In this document: piece by piece, positions 19,085 to 29,509 of the stretch
Position numbering within the stretch: position 1 is the first letter of the stretch
How the letters are laid out: every line of letters starts with the position of its first letter
DNA from: Paraburkholderia tropica
Lineage (GTDB): Bacteria; Pseudomonadota; Gammaproteobacteria; Burkholderiales; Burkholderiaceae
NCBI RefSeq assembly: GCF_914484835.1
Contig: NZ_CAJZAR010000033.1
Span: 47,735-111,734, forward strand
Direction of reading: 5' to 3'
Length of the DNA: 64,000 nucleotides
The notes under the pieces: model-generated
What the model was told of the DNA's origin: nothing
The model's input: only the letters and a program-made list of their open reading frames with translations
The model's database searches: none
Position numbers and translations under genes: made by a program

Positions 19085-19113
19085 TTGACACGATTCAGCG
19101 GCTTATACATAAT
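19085..19113 (+). promoter_or_regulatory. Sigma-70 promoter of the tRNA-Gly/Gly/Cys cluster
   Basis: TTGACA (19085-19090), a 17-base spacer and CATAAT (19108-19113). Transcription would start near 19120, about 107 bases before the first tRNA-Gly. Confidence 0.8.
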
Positions 19114-19226
19114 CTCACTTCTCCGCTGCACGACAAGCAGCAAACGAAGCAGATGCGGTGGAGATAGCAGGAAATAGCCGAAGATAAGCAGTCAATCAAC
19201 GGCGAATGCAGTAAGGCAGCAAATAC

Positions 19227-19302
19227 GCGGGAGTAGCTCAGTTGGTAGAGCGCAACCTTGCCAAGGTTGAGGTCGCGAGTTCGAGACTCGTCTCCCGCTC
19301 CA
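19227..19302 (+). tRNA. tRNA-Gly (GCC), copy 1
   Basis: A 76-base cloverleaf with encoded CCA. The acceptor arm is GCGGGAG/CTCCCGC, the D arm has TAGCTCAGTTGGTAGAGC, the anticodon loop is TTGCCAA with anticodon GCC, and the T arm has GTTCGAG. Confidence 0.97.
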
Positions 19303-19375
19303 GATTCTGGATGCGGCGTTTTGCAGAAATGTGAAACGAAGTGTCGGCAGTAAAGAGTAGTGAAGCAGTAAAAAT

Positions 19376-19451
19376 GCGGGAGTAGCTCAGTTGGTAGAGC
19401 GCAACCTTGCCAAGGTTGAGGTCGCGAGTTCGAGACTCGTCTCCCGCTCCA
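19376..19451 (+). tRNA. tRNA-Gly (GCC), copy 2
   Basis: Identical over all 76 bases to the copy that starts 149 bases upstream, including the encoded CCA. Anticodon GCC. It is likely processed from the same precursor. Confidence 0.97.
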
Positions 19452-19573
19452 GCTTATCGGGGAAGCAGCGCTTCCCCTTTTGTTTGGCAGGCCGCAAGGC
19501 CGTCGCAAAAATCTGTCGGTGGTTGTGAGCGCAAGCAGTCTTCTGCGCGCCAAACATCGAACAGTCCGCTTTT

Positions 19574-19647
19574 GGCGCGATAGCAAAGCGGTTATGCAGC
19601 GGCCTGCAAAGCCGTGTAGGCCGGTTCGACTCCGGCTCGCGCCTCCA
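19574..19647 (+). tRNA. tRNA-Cys (GCA)
   Basis: A 74-base cloverleaf with encoded CCA. The acceptor arm is GGCGCGA/TCGCGCC, the anticodon loop is CTGCAAA with anticodon GCA, and the T arm has GGTTCGACTCC. It is the last gene of the cluster and is followed by a strong terminator. Confidence 0.96.
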
Positions 19648-19658
19648 AGTAGTTCCAG

Positions 19659-19685
19659 AAAAAGCCACCTTCGGGTGGCTTTTTC
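19659..19685 (+). terminator. Terminator of the tRNA cluster
   Basis: AAGCCACC-TTCG-GGTGGCTT hairpin with a stable tetraloop, followed by a T-rich tail, 12 bases past the tRNA-Cys CCA. Confidence 0.9.
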
Positions 19686-19775
19686 TTTTTCCGCTTCGGG
19701 TTCGGTCCTCGTTCGCCATTCGCACGCTTCGTGGCGCGTGCACAATAGCGGATCGCTTCCCACCGGATCTCCGCC

Positions 19776-20048
19776 ATGTCCATCGAACTCCCCGACGACG
19801 AGCGCGCCGCCGCGATTGCATCGATCCAGCGTTACTTCGACGCCAATATGGAGGCGCCGATCGGCAATATCGCCGCGGGCGGTTTGCTGGGCTTCTTTCT
19901 CGAAGAGATCGCGCCGGCCGTCTACAACCGCGCGATTGCCGATGCGCAGGAGCGCATGCAGGCGCGCATCGTCGAACTCGATATCGATTTGCACGAGGAG
20001 CCGTTCCAGTACTGGCGCAAGTACGAGACGCCGCGCCGCCGCAAATAG
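19776..20048 (+). CDS. DUF2164 family protein
   Basis: A 90-residue soluble protein matching the DUF2164 family (MSIELPDDERAAAIASIQRYFDANMEAPIGNIAAGGLLGFFLEEIAP). Function is unknown. It is probably helical, with an acidic first half and a basic C-terminal tail (RKYETPRRRK). It has no signal peptide or membrane segment. It stands between the tRNA cluster terminator and the acetyltransferase gene, 91 bases before the latter and in the same direction, so both may share a transcript. Codon use matches the neighbours. Confidence 0.85.
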   Translation: MSIELPDDERAAAIASIQRYFDANMEAPIGNIAAGGLLGFFLEEIAPAVYNRAIADAQERMQARIVELDIDLHEEPFQYWRKYETPRRRK

Positions 20049-20139
20049 CGCGGGCGCGTTGTGCGGGCGAGGATGCGTTTGTGGCGCGCTCGCGCCGCGA
20101 GGCATAATCTGCCTTTCAGCAAGCTTCGATGGAAATCCT

Positions 20140-20628
20140 ATGACCGCGCAGTCCCCCGCATTGCCGACCGCTCAACTCGACTGGCAATGGAAAGCATTCG
20201 ATGCGCTCAGCGCGCGTGACGTCTACGCCATGCTCAAACTGCGCTCCGATGTGTTCGTGGTGGAGCAGAACTGCGTCTACGGTGACATCGACGGCGAGGA
20301 CGATACCGCGTGGCATCTGTTCGCCTGGGGCGAGCGCGATGGCGTGCGTGCGCTGGCGGGCTATCTGCGCGTGCTGGTGCCGAGCGCCGACGACACCGAC
20401 GTGCGCATCGGCCGCGTGGTGACGTCGCCGGCTTTTCGCGGCATCAAGCTCGGCAACGGGCTGCTCGAACGCGCGATCGGCCACATCGCGCGTCAATGGC
20501 CCGGCGTGCCGACGCGTTTGCACGCGCAGGCGCATCTGCAGAAGTTCTACGGCGCGTTCGGCTTCACGCCCGTTTCGGAGATTCACGACGAGGACGGCAT
20601 CCCGCACGTGTGGATGCGCTCGGCCTGA
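20140..20628 (+). CDS. elaA: ElaA-like GNAT N-acetyltransferase
   Basis: A 162-residue GNAT-fold protein of the ElaA type, recognisable from LDWQWKAFDALSARDVYAMLKLRSDVFVVEQNCVYGDIDGEDDTAWHL and the acetyl-CoA-binding segment IGRVVTSPAFRGIKLGNGLL. The C-terminal QAHLQKFYGAFGFTPV is the family's last conserved motif. The physiological substrate of ElaA is not established. The ATG at 20140 starts about 12 residues before the conserved region; the much longer open frame upstream runs through tRNA and DUF2164 sequence and is not real. It converges with ctaG, with no clear terminator in the 68-base gap. Confidence 0.88.
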   Translation: MTAQSPALPTAQLDWQWKAFDALSARDVYAMLKLRSDVFVVEQNCVYGDIDGEDDTAWHLFAWGERDGVRALAGYLRVLVPSADDTDVRIGRVVTSPAFRGIKLGNGLLERAIGHIARQWPGVPTRLHAQAHLQKFYGAFGFTPVSEIHDEDGIPHVWMRSA

Positions 20629-20696
20629 CGCCGGCATCGCCGCGACACAGGCGGCTCAAGGCGTCATTCACTCGGCAATCCGCTGTCAATCCGCCG

Positions 20697-21572
20697 TCAA
20701 TCAGCGGATTTCACCTGCACCGCGCGCGTCTGCGCGCGGCTTCGCTTCGGCTGCGCGCGTTGCAGACGTCCGCGCGCCGAGAGCCGCATCCAGTGACGCA
20801 GGGCGATCAGCGCGCCGATCACGCTCATCATCGAGCCCGGAATCCACAGCAGCAGGCCGCCGATCTGCTGATCGCGCATCGGCGAGAGCCAGGTGAACGC
20901 GCGTCCGCAGATCGAGTAGATCGGATACAGCTCGTGCGAGGTGAAGAAGATGAACGCGCCGAGCACGATCTGCGGCGGAATCGCGGCGATCACCACCAGT
21001 ACGCGCTTGCCGGGCGCGAGGCGCGCGGGCGGCGCGGGCCGCGGATCGAGCACGAGCCACCAGAACAGCAGCCCGTCGATCACCATGCTCCAGTTCATGA
21101 CGCGATAAAGACGCCAATCGAGCATCGCGACGAAGTGGATCGGCGAGAGCAGCCAGAAATAAATCAGCCCGACGAACAGCGTCACGGCGACGACGGGATG
21201 CATCACCACATCGAGCGCGAGACGCACGGGACGCGCCGCGAGCGCGGGCCGCACGAAGCGCTGGCGCCACGCGAACGGAATGCCCGCGCGCAGCGCTGCG
21301 CCCGGATACGCCAGCGCGATGAAGAACGGCCCGAGGTGATGCAGCACGAGATGCTGCGCGCGGTGCATGAAGAACTCGTGCTCGAAGAAGTAATCGAGCC
21401 GCGTATGCAGCGCGACGTAGAGCGCGCCGAGCCCGAACCAGAACGAGAGACGGCGCGCGAGCGTGACGCGCGCCTTGTGTTGCCCGCGCACGAACAGCAG
21501 CGCCGCCACGCCGATCGCGATCACGACGGTCGGCGAGGGCTCCCAGGGATCGAGCCAGTAGAGCAGGTTCAT
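20697..21572 (-). CDS. ctaG: Cytochrome c oxidase assembly factor CtaG (caa3 type)
   Basis: A 291-residue integral membrane protein of the caa3-type CtaG family, with about seven membrane helices and His-rich segments such as HEFFMHRAQHLVLHHLGPFF and VVMHPVV that may bind copper. The family is required for copper insertion into heme-copper oxidases. This is not the Cox11-type CtaG. The two genes upstream on the same strand encode a PCuAC copper chaperone and a Sco protein, so the three form a copper-delivery operon. The C-terminal 35 residues are basic and Arg/Ala-rich. The ATG at 21572 gives MNLLYWLDPWEPSP, the usual family start. Confidence 0.9.
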   Translation of the reverse strand: MNLLYWLDPWEPSPTVVIAIGVAALLFVRGQHKARVTLARRLSFWFGLGALYVALHTRLDYFFEHEFFMHRAQHLVLHHLGPFFIALAYPGAALRAGIPFAWRQRFVRPALAARPVRLALDVVMHPVVAVTLFVGLIYFWLLSPIHFVAMLDWRLYRVMNWSMVIDGLLFWWLVLDPRPAPPARLAPGKRVLVVIAAIPPQIVLGAFIFFTSHELYPIYSICGRAFTWLSPMRDQQIGGLLLWIPGSMMSVIGALIALRHWMRLSARGRLQRAQPKRSRAQTRAVQVKSAD

Positions 21573-21645
21573 CGCGATTCTCTTCGCTGGTTCATCGCGG
21601 GCTTCTGGTCGGCTTCATCGCGCGCGTTGAAGCGTCAACGCCGCC

Positions 21646-22107
21646 TTACTGCTGCGACGGCGGCTTCACCGCGAACGGCGCATCGAGCGTGGCGCCATCC
21701 GAGAACTTCAGCTTGATGTGCACCGTGTCGCCGGGCGCGACCTTGTGCTTCGCTTGCTCGAGCATCAGGTGATAGCCGCCCGGCGCGATCGCCAGCGTCC
21801 CGTGCGCGGGCACGGTCGCCTTGTGCACCATCACCATCTTCTGCGTCGAACCGTTCGACACCGTCTGATGCAGCATCACCATGCCGTAGTCGTCGCTCGA
21901 CACGTCGACGAGATCGAGCGGCTTGTCGCCGTCGTTCTTGAGCGTGACGTAGCCCGCCGCCGGCAGGTCGTTCGGCAGCCAGCGCACCCAGGCGTTCTGC
22001 GCGCTGATCGCCGCGTCGGCCGCGTGGGCGGCGGGCGCGAAGGCGGTGAACGAGCAGGCGAGGGCGCAGCCGAGCGTTGCGGTGAGGGACTTGAGTTTCA
22101 TCGTCAT
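21646..22107 (-). CDS. Periplasmic copper chaperone PCuAC
   Basis: A 153-residue secreted protein with a Sec signal peptide ending at AHAAD (about residue 30). The copper-binding motif is exact: His80-x10-Met91-x21-His113-x-Met115. PCuAC proteins pass Cu(I) to the CuA site of cytochrome oxidase subunit II, together with Sco. It lies 73 bases upstream of ctaG and 75 bases downstream of the sco gene, all on the minus strand. Two ATGs two codons apart (22107 and 22101) are possible starts; both keep the signal peptide. Confidence 0.93.
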   Translation of the reverse strand: MTMKLKSLTATLGCALACSFTAFAPAAHAADAAISAQNAWVRWLPNDLPAAGYVTLKNDGDKPLDLVDVSSDDYGMVMLHQTVSNGSTQKMVMVHKATVPAHGTLAIAPGGYHLMLEQAKHKVAPGDTVHIKLKFSDGATLDAPFAVKPPSQQ

Positions 22108-22182
22108 GGCAGTTCCTGTTGCGGGTGGTACGGGAAATCGGTTCAGGGTTCGCGGCGCGCCCGTTGGGTCTTTATCGGGTCT

Positions 22183-22851
22183 TCATGCGGGCGCGTCGAT
22201 GATGCGGCGCACGTCCTGCGCGATCGCGGCGGGTGAGTCCTTGTCGGTCGCGAGCAGGCGTGCGTGGCCCTGCGCGTCGAACACATAGACGGCCGAGCTG
22301 TGCGTGACTTCGTAGCTGCCGTCGGGATCGCGCTTTTCCATCTGATACGCGACGCGATAGCGTTTCGCGAGCGCCTCGATCTGCGCGTCGCTGCCGGTGA
22401 GGCCGAGCGCGTGTTGCGCATCGAAGGCGCTCACGTAGGCGTGCAGGGCTTGCGGCGTGTCGCGCGTGGGATCGACGCTGATGAAGAGTATCCGCACGCG
22501 CTGCGCGTCGGGGCCGAGGTTTGCTATGACCTGCGTCAGGCGCGCCATTGTCTCGGGACAGACGTCTGGGCAATGCGTGTAGCCGAAGTAGACGAGCGCG
22601 GTCTGGCCGCGCAGGTCGCTGGCGGTCATCGGCTGGCCGTTGTCGGCGGTGAGCGTGAAGGCGAGGTCGGGCAGGTGACCGCTGACGTTCGTCAGCTGCC
22701 AGGGTTCGGCGGGATGCGAGCACGCGCCGAGCAGCGCGGCGGCCGTTGCCACGGAGATCGACAAACCGAGCGACACGCCAAGCCGCTGCGCGACGCACGC
22801 CGATCGGCGAGCAAGCTGCAAGGGGCGGGAGGCGGCGAACGGGCGGTTCAA
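22183..22851 (-). CDS. SCO1/SenC family copper chaperone lipoprotein
   Basis: A thioredoxin-fold Sco protein with the copper/redox motif C-P-D-V-C (YTHCPDVCPE, Cys94 and Cys98 in this model) and the distal His in YEVTHSSAVYVF. A hydrophobic stretch followed by LLGAC (Cys44) looks like a lipoprotein signal. It should metallate the CuA centre of cytochrome oxidase. The start is uncertain: no ATG lies close to the signal sequence. I used the TTG at 22851 (222 residues); the frame remains open to an ATG at 23055 (290 residues) and a TTG at 23112, but the added sequence is Arg/Pro-rich and does not resemble the family. It is the first gene of the sco-PCuAC-ctaG group. Confidence 0.85.
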   Translation of the reverse strand: MNRPFAASRPLQLARRSACVAQRLGVSLGLSISVATAAALLGACSHPAEPWQLTNVSGHLPDLAFTLTADNGQPMTASDLRGQTALVYFGYTHCPDVCPETMARLTQVIANLGPDAQRVRILFISVDPTRDTPQALHAYVSAFDAQHALGLTGSDAQIEALAKRYRVAYQMEKRDPDGSYEVTHSSAVYVFDAQGHARLLATDKDSPAAIAQDVRRIIDAPA

Positions 22852-23254
22852 AGGCGGTCTCAGGCTGTCTCGGGAGGCGATGCTTCGAGGGTGTCGAGCG
22901 GCACGGGCGGCGTCGCTCGCCGGGCTGGACGGTGCGCCCGGCCGTGCGTCATGCCGGTGGACTGTAGCAAAATTGCGGCCTCGCTGCCGCGCGTGCACCG
23001 GCGCGGCGCCGTCCTGTCGATAAAACGGGGACGAAATGTCGCATCGCCGCCGCATCGGAAAGCGCGCAGGCGACGCCAGCCGGACGAGGCGTCCAGGCCG
23101 CTTTTTGTGCAAGAAAGTGTGTCAAAACGCGTCTGCCGGGCCGTTTTCTCGATAATTAGAGGCAGGCGCGGTAAGATTCGCACACTTTCCCCGGCAGGCG
23201 TGCGCGCCGCCGAACTTATACCCGGCGCACGCGCCGAGGGGCGAAACACACTTG
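22852..23254. other. Gap between divergent sco and otsB
   Basis: About 400 bases with no supported gene, shorter if the Sco start is further upstream. AT-richer sequence near 23105-23200 probably holds the promoters of one or both genes, but I cannot assign hexamers with confidence. Confidence 0.5.
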
Positions 23255-24016
23255 ATGCAAGCAACTCCGCAAGCACTTCCCGCAGGATTGCCGTTTGACA
23301 AGACGGCATTTTTCTTCGATTTCGACGGCACGCTCGTCGAGCTCGCGCCCACGCCCGACGGCGTGCTCGTGCGTCCCGACATGCTGGCGCTGCTCGCCGA
23401 GCTGCGCCGCGCGACGCATGGCGCGGTGGCGATCGTCTCCGGGCGCGGCATCGAGAGCATCGACGATTTTCTCGGCATGCCCGATCTGCCGATCGCGGGC
23501 CTGCACGGCGCCGAGCGCCGCGACGCGAACGGCGACACGCAGCGCGTCGGATTCCACGACGCGCGCCTGCTGCACATGGAGCAGGTGCTCGCGGAAGTCG
23601 TGCGCACGCATCCGGGCACGCTGCTGGAGATCAAGGGCGCGGCGCTCGCGCTGCACTACCGCAACGCGCCCGAGCACGAGAACGTGGCGCGCGCGGCCAC
23701 CGAGGCGCTCGCCGCCGAATTCGCCGACGCCTACGTGCTCCAGCCCGGCAAGATGGTCTACGAAATCAAGCCCAAGGACGTCGACAAGGGCCGCGCGATG
23801 CGCGCGTTCCTCGACGAGCCGCCGTTCGCGGGCCGCACGCCGGTGTTCGCCGGCGACGATCTGACCGACGAAAAGGGCTTCGCCGTGGTCAACGAGCGTG
23901 GCGGCCTGTCGATCAAGGTCGGCGGCGGCGACACGATCGCGCGCACGCGCGTCGACTCGGTCGAGGCGCTGCTCGCCTGGCTCGCCGCACTGGTCGCCCC
24001 GGCGCGCGGCGCCTGA
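23255..24016 (+). CDS. otsB: Trehalose-6-phosphate phosphatase
   Basis: A 253-residue HAD-superfamily phosphatase. Motif I is FDFDGTLVEL with the nucleophile Asp22 and acid Asp24; the later motif FAGDDLTDEKGF supplies the Mg-binding aspartates. It hydrolyses trehalose 6-phosphate to trehalose, an osmolyte and stress protectant. otsA follows on the same strand after 85 bases. The order B-A matches many proteobacterial ots operons. Adjacent TTG and ATG codons at 23252 and 23255 are both possible; I chose the ATG. Confidence 0.95.
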   Translation: MQATPQALPAGLPFDKTAFFFDFDGTLVELAPTPDGVLVRPDMLALLAELRRATHGAVAIVSGRGIESIDDFLGMPDLPIAGLHGAERRDANGDTQRVGFHDARLLHMEQVLAEVVRTHPGTLLEIKGAALALHYRNAPEHENVARAATEALAAEFADAYVLQPGKMVYEIKPKDVDKGRAMRAFLDEPPFAGRTPVFAGDDLTDEKGFAVVNERGGLSIKVGGGDTIARTRVDSVEALLAWLAALVAPARGA

Positions 24017-24101
24017 TGGCGTCTCGCGCGTTGCTTTATCCGCTTCTCGCGCCGGCTGGTCCGGCGCATCTGTTTTTCTCCCAGCACGGAACCCGCATCT
24101 C

Positions 24102-25502
24102 ATGAGCCGACTGATCATCGTGTCGAACCGGGTCGCGCCGATCTCCGAAGGCGGCCCGGCCGCGGGCGGTCTCGCGGTCGGCGTGTACGACGCACTCAAG
24201 GAAACCGGCGGCATGTGGTTCGGCTGGAGCGGCGACGTGCTGTCGTCCGGCCAGCCGCACATCCAGCTCGAGGAACGCGGCCCCGTCACGTTCGCGACCA
24301 TCGGCCTGTTGCGCCGCGATTACGACCAGTACTACCGCGGCTTTTCGAACGCCACGCTGTGGCCCGCGTTCCACTATCGCAGCGATCTGGTCCAGTACGA
24401 CCGCCACGACTACGAAGGCTATTGCCGCGTGAACGCGTGGCTCGCGCAGCAGCTCGTGCCGCTCCTGCACGACGACGACGTCATCTGGGTCCACGACTAT
24501 CACCTGATCCCGTTCGCGCAGGCGTTGCGCGCGGCGGGCGTGAAGAACCGCATCGGCTTCTTCCTGCACATTCCGTTTCCGGCCTCGCAGGTGCTGCTGG
24601 CGGTGCCGCCGCATCGCGAACTGGTCGAGGCGCTGTGTTCGTTCGACCTGCTCGGTTTTCAGACCAAGCCCGATCTGCGCGCGTTCTGCGATTACATCGT
24701 CAACGAGGCGGACGGCTCGGTCGAAAAGCGCGCCGACGGTCTCACGCAGATCACGGCCTTCGGCAAGACGCTGGCCGCGAACGACTATCCGATCGGCGTC
24801 TATCCCGACGAAGTCGCCGAACTCGCCAAGGCCGGCGAGCGCGGCAAGCCGGTGCGCACGCTGAAGGCGGCGCTGCATGGCCGCAAGGTCATCATGAGCG
24901 TCGACCGCCTCGATTATTCGAAGGGTCTGGTCGAGCGCTTCCGTGCTTTCGAGCGGCTGCTCGAAGGCGCGCCGGCGCAGCGCAACAAGGTCTCGTTCGT
25001 GCAGATCGCGCCGCCCACGCGCGCCGATCTGCATGCGTATCAGGACATCCGTCTGCGGCTCGAAGCGGAGTCGGGGCGCATCAACGGACGCTTCGCCGAA
25101 CTCGACTGGACGCCGATCTGGTACATCCATCGCCAGTACGAGCGCGCCGTGCTCGCGGCGCTGTTCCGCGCCTCGCACGTCGGCTATGTCACGCCGCTGC
25201 GCGACGGCATGAACCTCGTCGCGAAGGAGTATGTGTCCGCGCAGGATCCCGAGAATCCGGGCGTGCTGGTGCTGTCGCGGTTCGCGGGCGCGGCGCAGGA
25301 GCTGGGCGGCGCGCTGATCGTCAATCCGCTCGACATCGACGGCATGGCCGACGCGCTAGGCAAGGCGCTGGCGATGCCGCTGGCGGAGCGCCTCGCGCGC
25401 TACAACGACATGATGGTGCAGCTGCGCGAGAACAACGTCTCGGTCTGGCGCGACCGCTTCATGCGCGATCTCACGGACGTGCCCGCGCGACGGAGCGCGT
25501 AG
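24102..25502 (+). CDS. otsA: Trehalose-6-phosphate synthase (GT20)
   Basis: A 466-residue GT-B-fold retaining glycosyltransferase that joins glucose from UDP-glucose to glucose 6-phosphate. Family landmarks are the N-terminal [16 protein letters not shown], the acceptor-site segment [11 protein letters not shown], the donor-binding RLDYSKG and a late [11 protein letters not shown]. Length is normal for OtsA. With otsB immediately upstream this is the complete OtsAB pathway. The ATG at 24102 begins the family's [10 protein letters not shown]; the frame is open upstream through otsB sequence but is not coding there. A bidirectional terminator follows. Confidence 0.96.
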   Translation: MSRLIIVSNRVAPISEGGPAAGGLAVGVYDALKETGGMWFGWSGDVLSSGQPHIQLEERGPVTFATIGLLRRDYDQYYRGFSNATLWPAFHYRSDLVQYDRHDYEGYCRVNAWLAQQLVPLLHDDDVIWVHDYHLIPFAQALRAAGVKNRIGFFLHIPFPASQVLLAVPPHRELVEALCSFDLLGFQTKPDLRAFCDYIVNEADGSVEKRADGLTQITAFGKTLAANDYPIGVYPDEVAELAKAGERGKPVRTLKAALHGRKVIMSVDRLDYSKGLVERFRAFERLLEGAPAQRNKVSFVQIAPPTRADLHAYQDIRLRLEAESGRINGRFAELDWTPIWYIHRQYERAVLAALFRASHVGYVTPLRDGMNLVAKEYVSAQDPENPGVLVLSRFAGAAQELGGALIVNPLDIDGMADALGKALAMPLAERLARYNDMMVQLRENNVSVWRDRFMRDLTDVPARRSA

Positions 25503-25552
25503 CGTGTAGCGCACGGCGTGACGCGTCACGCCTGACACACTCGCCAGCAAAG

Positions 25553-25584
25553 AAAAAGCCGCTTCGAAGGAAGCGGCTTTTTTT
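25553..25584. terminator. Bidirectional terminator between otsA and the ABC exporter
   Basis: AAGCCGCTTC-GAAG-GAAGCGGCTT hairpin with an A-tract before and T7 after, between convergent genes. Confidence 0.9.
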
Positions 25585-25620
25585 GTGCCCGATGTTTGCG
25601 AAGATCAGTGCGCGAACAAG

Positions 25621-27561
<1,941 letters not shown>

Positions 27562-28240
27562 TACGCGGGGCGCATGCCCCGTGCCCGATGCGCGCGCATC
27601 TTATCGCGACTGCGTGGCAATCGGTGTGCCTTCCTGCAAGGTGTCGTGGCCGAGGTTCAGCAGGTTTTCCCGGCCTTTTTAGAGATACAATTATGGATTG
27701 CGTTCGGGATTCGTCGAGGCGTTTTCGCATCGTGCGATCCGAATCATCCCAGGATGGACCTGGTCGCCGCGCGGCAATCGTAAGAAAAATCGTACGAACG
27801 CGCTGCGGGGCGCGCCAGGCAGCATTCGACGCTCCGGTTTCGGATGCGAGCGCGGTGCGCCGCCCGGAAACGTCCCATCAATCTATAACTGTCTTTAAAA
27901 ACAGTGGGTTGTGGAGTGTTTCCAGTTTGTAACAACGTAAAGACTTTGAAATGTTCTAGCCGGCCATGGGTGCAAACCCGGATAATGCCGACTCGAATGG
28001 CGTAGGGAATTTGACAGCTTGTGTGTCAACGACCGCGAACCCTGCGCGTTTACCGCCTGAGCCGCCGCGCGTGACGATCCGTTACGAAAGAACTGCGTCG
28101 GTCAGTGTGCCGGGCATCCGGCGCGGTCAGCGGTACAGAACGCCTGGCAGGGCGAGCGGCATGGATGCCGCGGCTCGCGAGGTCGATTGTCAAACTTGCA
28201 GTACTTTGCCCGATTTATTACGAGGAAGGAGTTCACCACT
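27562..28240. other. 679-base gap before the glycosyltransferase
   Basis: This is the longest gene-free stretch in the window and is less GC-rich in its middle (27860-28030). It holds a 16-bp LexA-like palindrome (27889-27904) and small inverted repeats: GGGT-GCAA-ACCC near 27967 and TTGACA-GCTTGTG-TGTCAA near 28012. I do not support any open frame here; one at 27966-28325 runs into the glycosyltransferase in another frame and resembles nothing. Confidence 0.6.
27889..27904. promoter_or_regulatory. LexA-box-like palindrome (CTGT-N8-ACAG)
   Basis: CTGTCTTTAAAAACAG matches the outer CTGT/ACAG of the proteobacterial SOS box with the correct 8-base core, which is A/T-rich but not the usual alternating TA. 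It lies 337 bases before the glycosyltransferase and 327 bases before the exporter start. A TATAAC overlaps its left edge. Confidence 0.35.
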
Positions 28241-29305
28241 ATGCGAATCGCTCAAATCGCTCCGTTGCACGAGGCGGTTCCTCCCAAGCTCTACGGCGGC
28301 ACGGAACGGGTGGTCTCCTACCTGACCGAAGCGCTGGTCGAACAGGGTCACGATGTTACGCTGTTCGCGAGCGGCGATTCGATCACCTCGGCGAAGCTCG
28401 AAGCGTTCTGGCCGCAGGCGCTGCGCCTCGACCCGACGATTCGCGACGTGATGGCCCCGCACATGCTGCTGCTCGAAGAAGTGCGCCGCCGCGCGCATGA
28501 ATTCGACGTGCTGCATTTCCACATCGATTACTACCCGTTCTCGCTGTTCCAGCGTCAGGAAGTGCCCTTCGTCACGACGATGCACGGCCGCCTGGACCTG
28601 CCGGAACTGCAGCCGATCTTCAACGCGTTCAGCGACGTGCCGGTCGTCTCGATCTCGGACAACCAGCGCCTGCCGCTGCAGCAAGCCAACTGGCAGCAGA
28701 CCGTCTACCACGGCCTGCCGGAAGACGTGCTGCGTCCGATCGACAACGTCGAGCCGGGCTACCTCGCGTTCCTCGGCCGCGTCTCGCCGGAGAAGGGTCT
28801 CGACAAGGCGATCCGCATCGCCGGTCAGGCTGGCATGAAGCTCAAGGTCGCCGCCAAGATCGACAAGGCCGACCGCGCCTACTACGAAGAAGTCATCAAG
28901 CCGCTGATGGCGCAGTCGCACGTCGAGTACATCGGCGAAATCGGCGAGCACGAAAAGCGTGAATTCCTCGGCAACGCGCACGCGCTGGTGTTCCCGATCG
29001 ACTGGCCGGAGCCCTTCGGTCTGGTCATGATCGAAGCCATGGCTTGCGGCACGCCGGTCATCGCGTTCAAGCGCGGTTCGGTGCCGGAAGTGATCGACAA
29101 CGGCGTGTCGGGTTTCGTCGTCGAAGACGAAATCAGCGCAGTCGCCGCAGTCAAGCGCCTGCCGACGCTGTCGCGCGAGAAGGTGCGTGGCGCGTTCGAA
29201 TCGCGTTTCTCGTCGAAGGTCATGGCGAAGAACTACGTCGCCGTGTACGAAGAAATGCTGCGCCAGAAGCGCCGCACCGTGCTGCGCGAAGTCAACGCCA
29301 GCTAA
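28241..29305 (+). CDS. GT4-family glycosyltransferase
   Basis: A 354-residue GT-B-fold retaining glycosyltransferase. The N-terminal acceptor domain starts MRIAQIAPLHEAVPPKLYGGTERVV, and the donor domain carries the GT4 E-x7-E motif (Glu257 to Glu265, EPFGLVMIE), preceded by HALVFPIDWPEPFG. No signal peptide is present, so it works in the cytoplasm or at the membrane face. The acceptor is unknown; no polysaccharide cluster surrounds it. The start is clear: AGGAAGGAG lies about 11 bases before the ATG, while an upstream in-frame start at 28187 lacks one. A long leader precedes it. Codon use is more biased toward preferred codons than in several neighbours, which suggests high expression. Confidence 0.88.
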   Translation: MRIAQIAPLHEAVPPKLYGGTERVVSYLTEALVEQGHDVTLFASGDSITSAKLEAFWPQALRLDPTIRDVMAPHMLLLEEVRRRAHEFDVLHFHIDYYPFSLFQRQEVPFVTTMHGRLDLPELQPIFNAFSDVPVVSISDNQRLPLQQANWQQTVYHGLPEDVLRPIDNVEPGYLAFLGRVSPEKGLDKAIRIAGQAGMKLKVAAKIDKADRAYYEEVIKPLMAQSHVEYIGEIGEHEKREFLGNAHALVFPIDWPEPFGLVMIEAMACGTPVIAFKRGSVPEVIDNGVSGFVVEDEISAVAAVKRLPTLSREKVRGAFESRFSSKVMAKNYVAVYEEMLRQKRRTVLREVNAS

Positions 29306-29446
29306 GCGTGTGGTTTGAGCCGTCCCCCGGACGGCTCGCACGGATTTTCACAACGCCTCAGTGCTTCGCACTGGGGCGTTGTTACATTTACGCCGCACAC
29401 AACGGTCCTCACCGGCGACGAGTGGGAGGCGCGGCGGCAATGTCCC

Positions 29447-29452
29447 TATAAT
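29447..29452 (+). promoter_or_regulatory. Possible -10 element before the membrane protein gene
   Basis: A consensus TATAAT 58 bases before the TTG start at 29510. No good -35 is visible at the right distance. Confidence 0.4.
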
Positions 29453-29509
29453 GGCCGTTCCGCGAAATTGGGCGGCCTCTTTTTACGACAGCGACACAGG
29501 AGAAGTGCC

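Noticed and set aside
19227..19451. Duplicated tRNA-Gly as a sign of integration
   Set aside because: Both copies are complete and followed by tRNA-Cys under one promoter and terminator; there is no integrase or direct-repeat attachment site. This is a normal tRNA operon.
27961..28015. TPP-riboswitch-like sequence (GGATAATGCC ... GGCGTAGGGAA)
   Set aside because: The 3' half resembles the TPP aptamer, but the essential CTGAGA element and its stem are absent upstream, and the downstream gene is a glycosyltransferase.
27966..28325. 119-codon open frame upstream of the glycosyltransferase
   Set aside because: It overlaps the glycosyltransferase start in another frame, lacks a convincing ribosome site and has no family resemblance.
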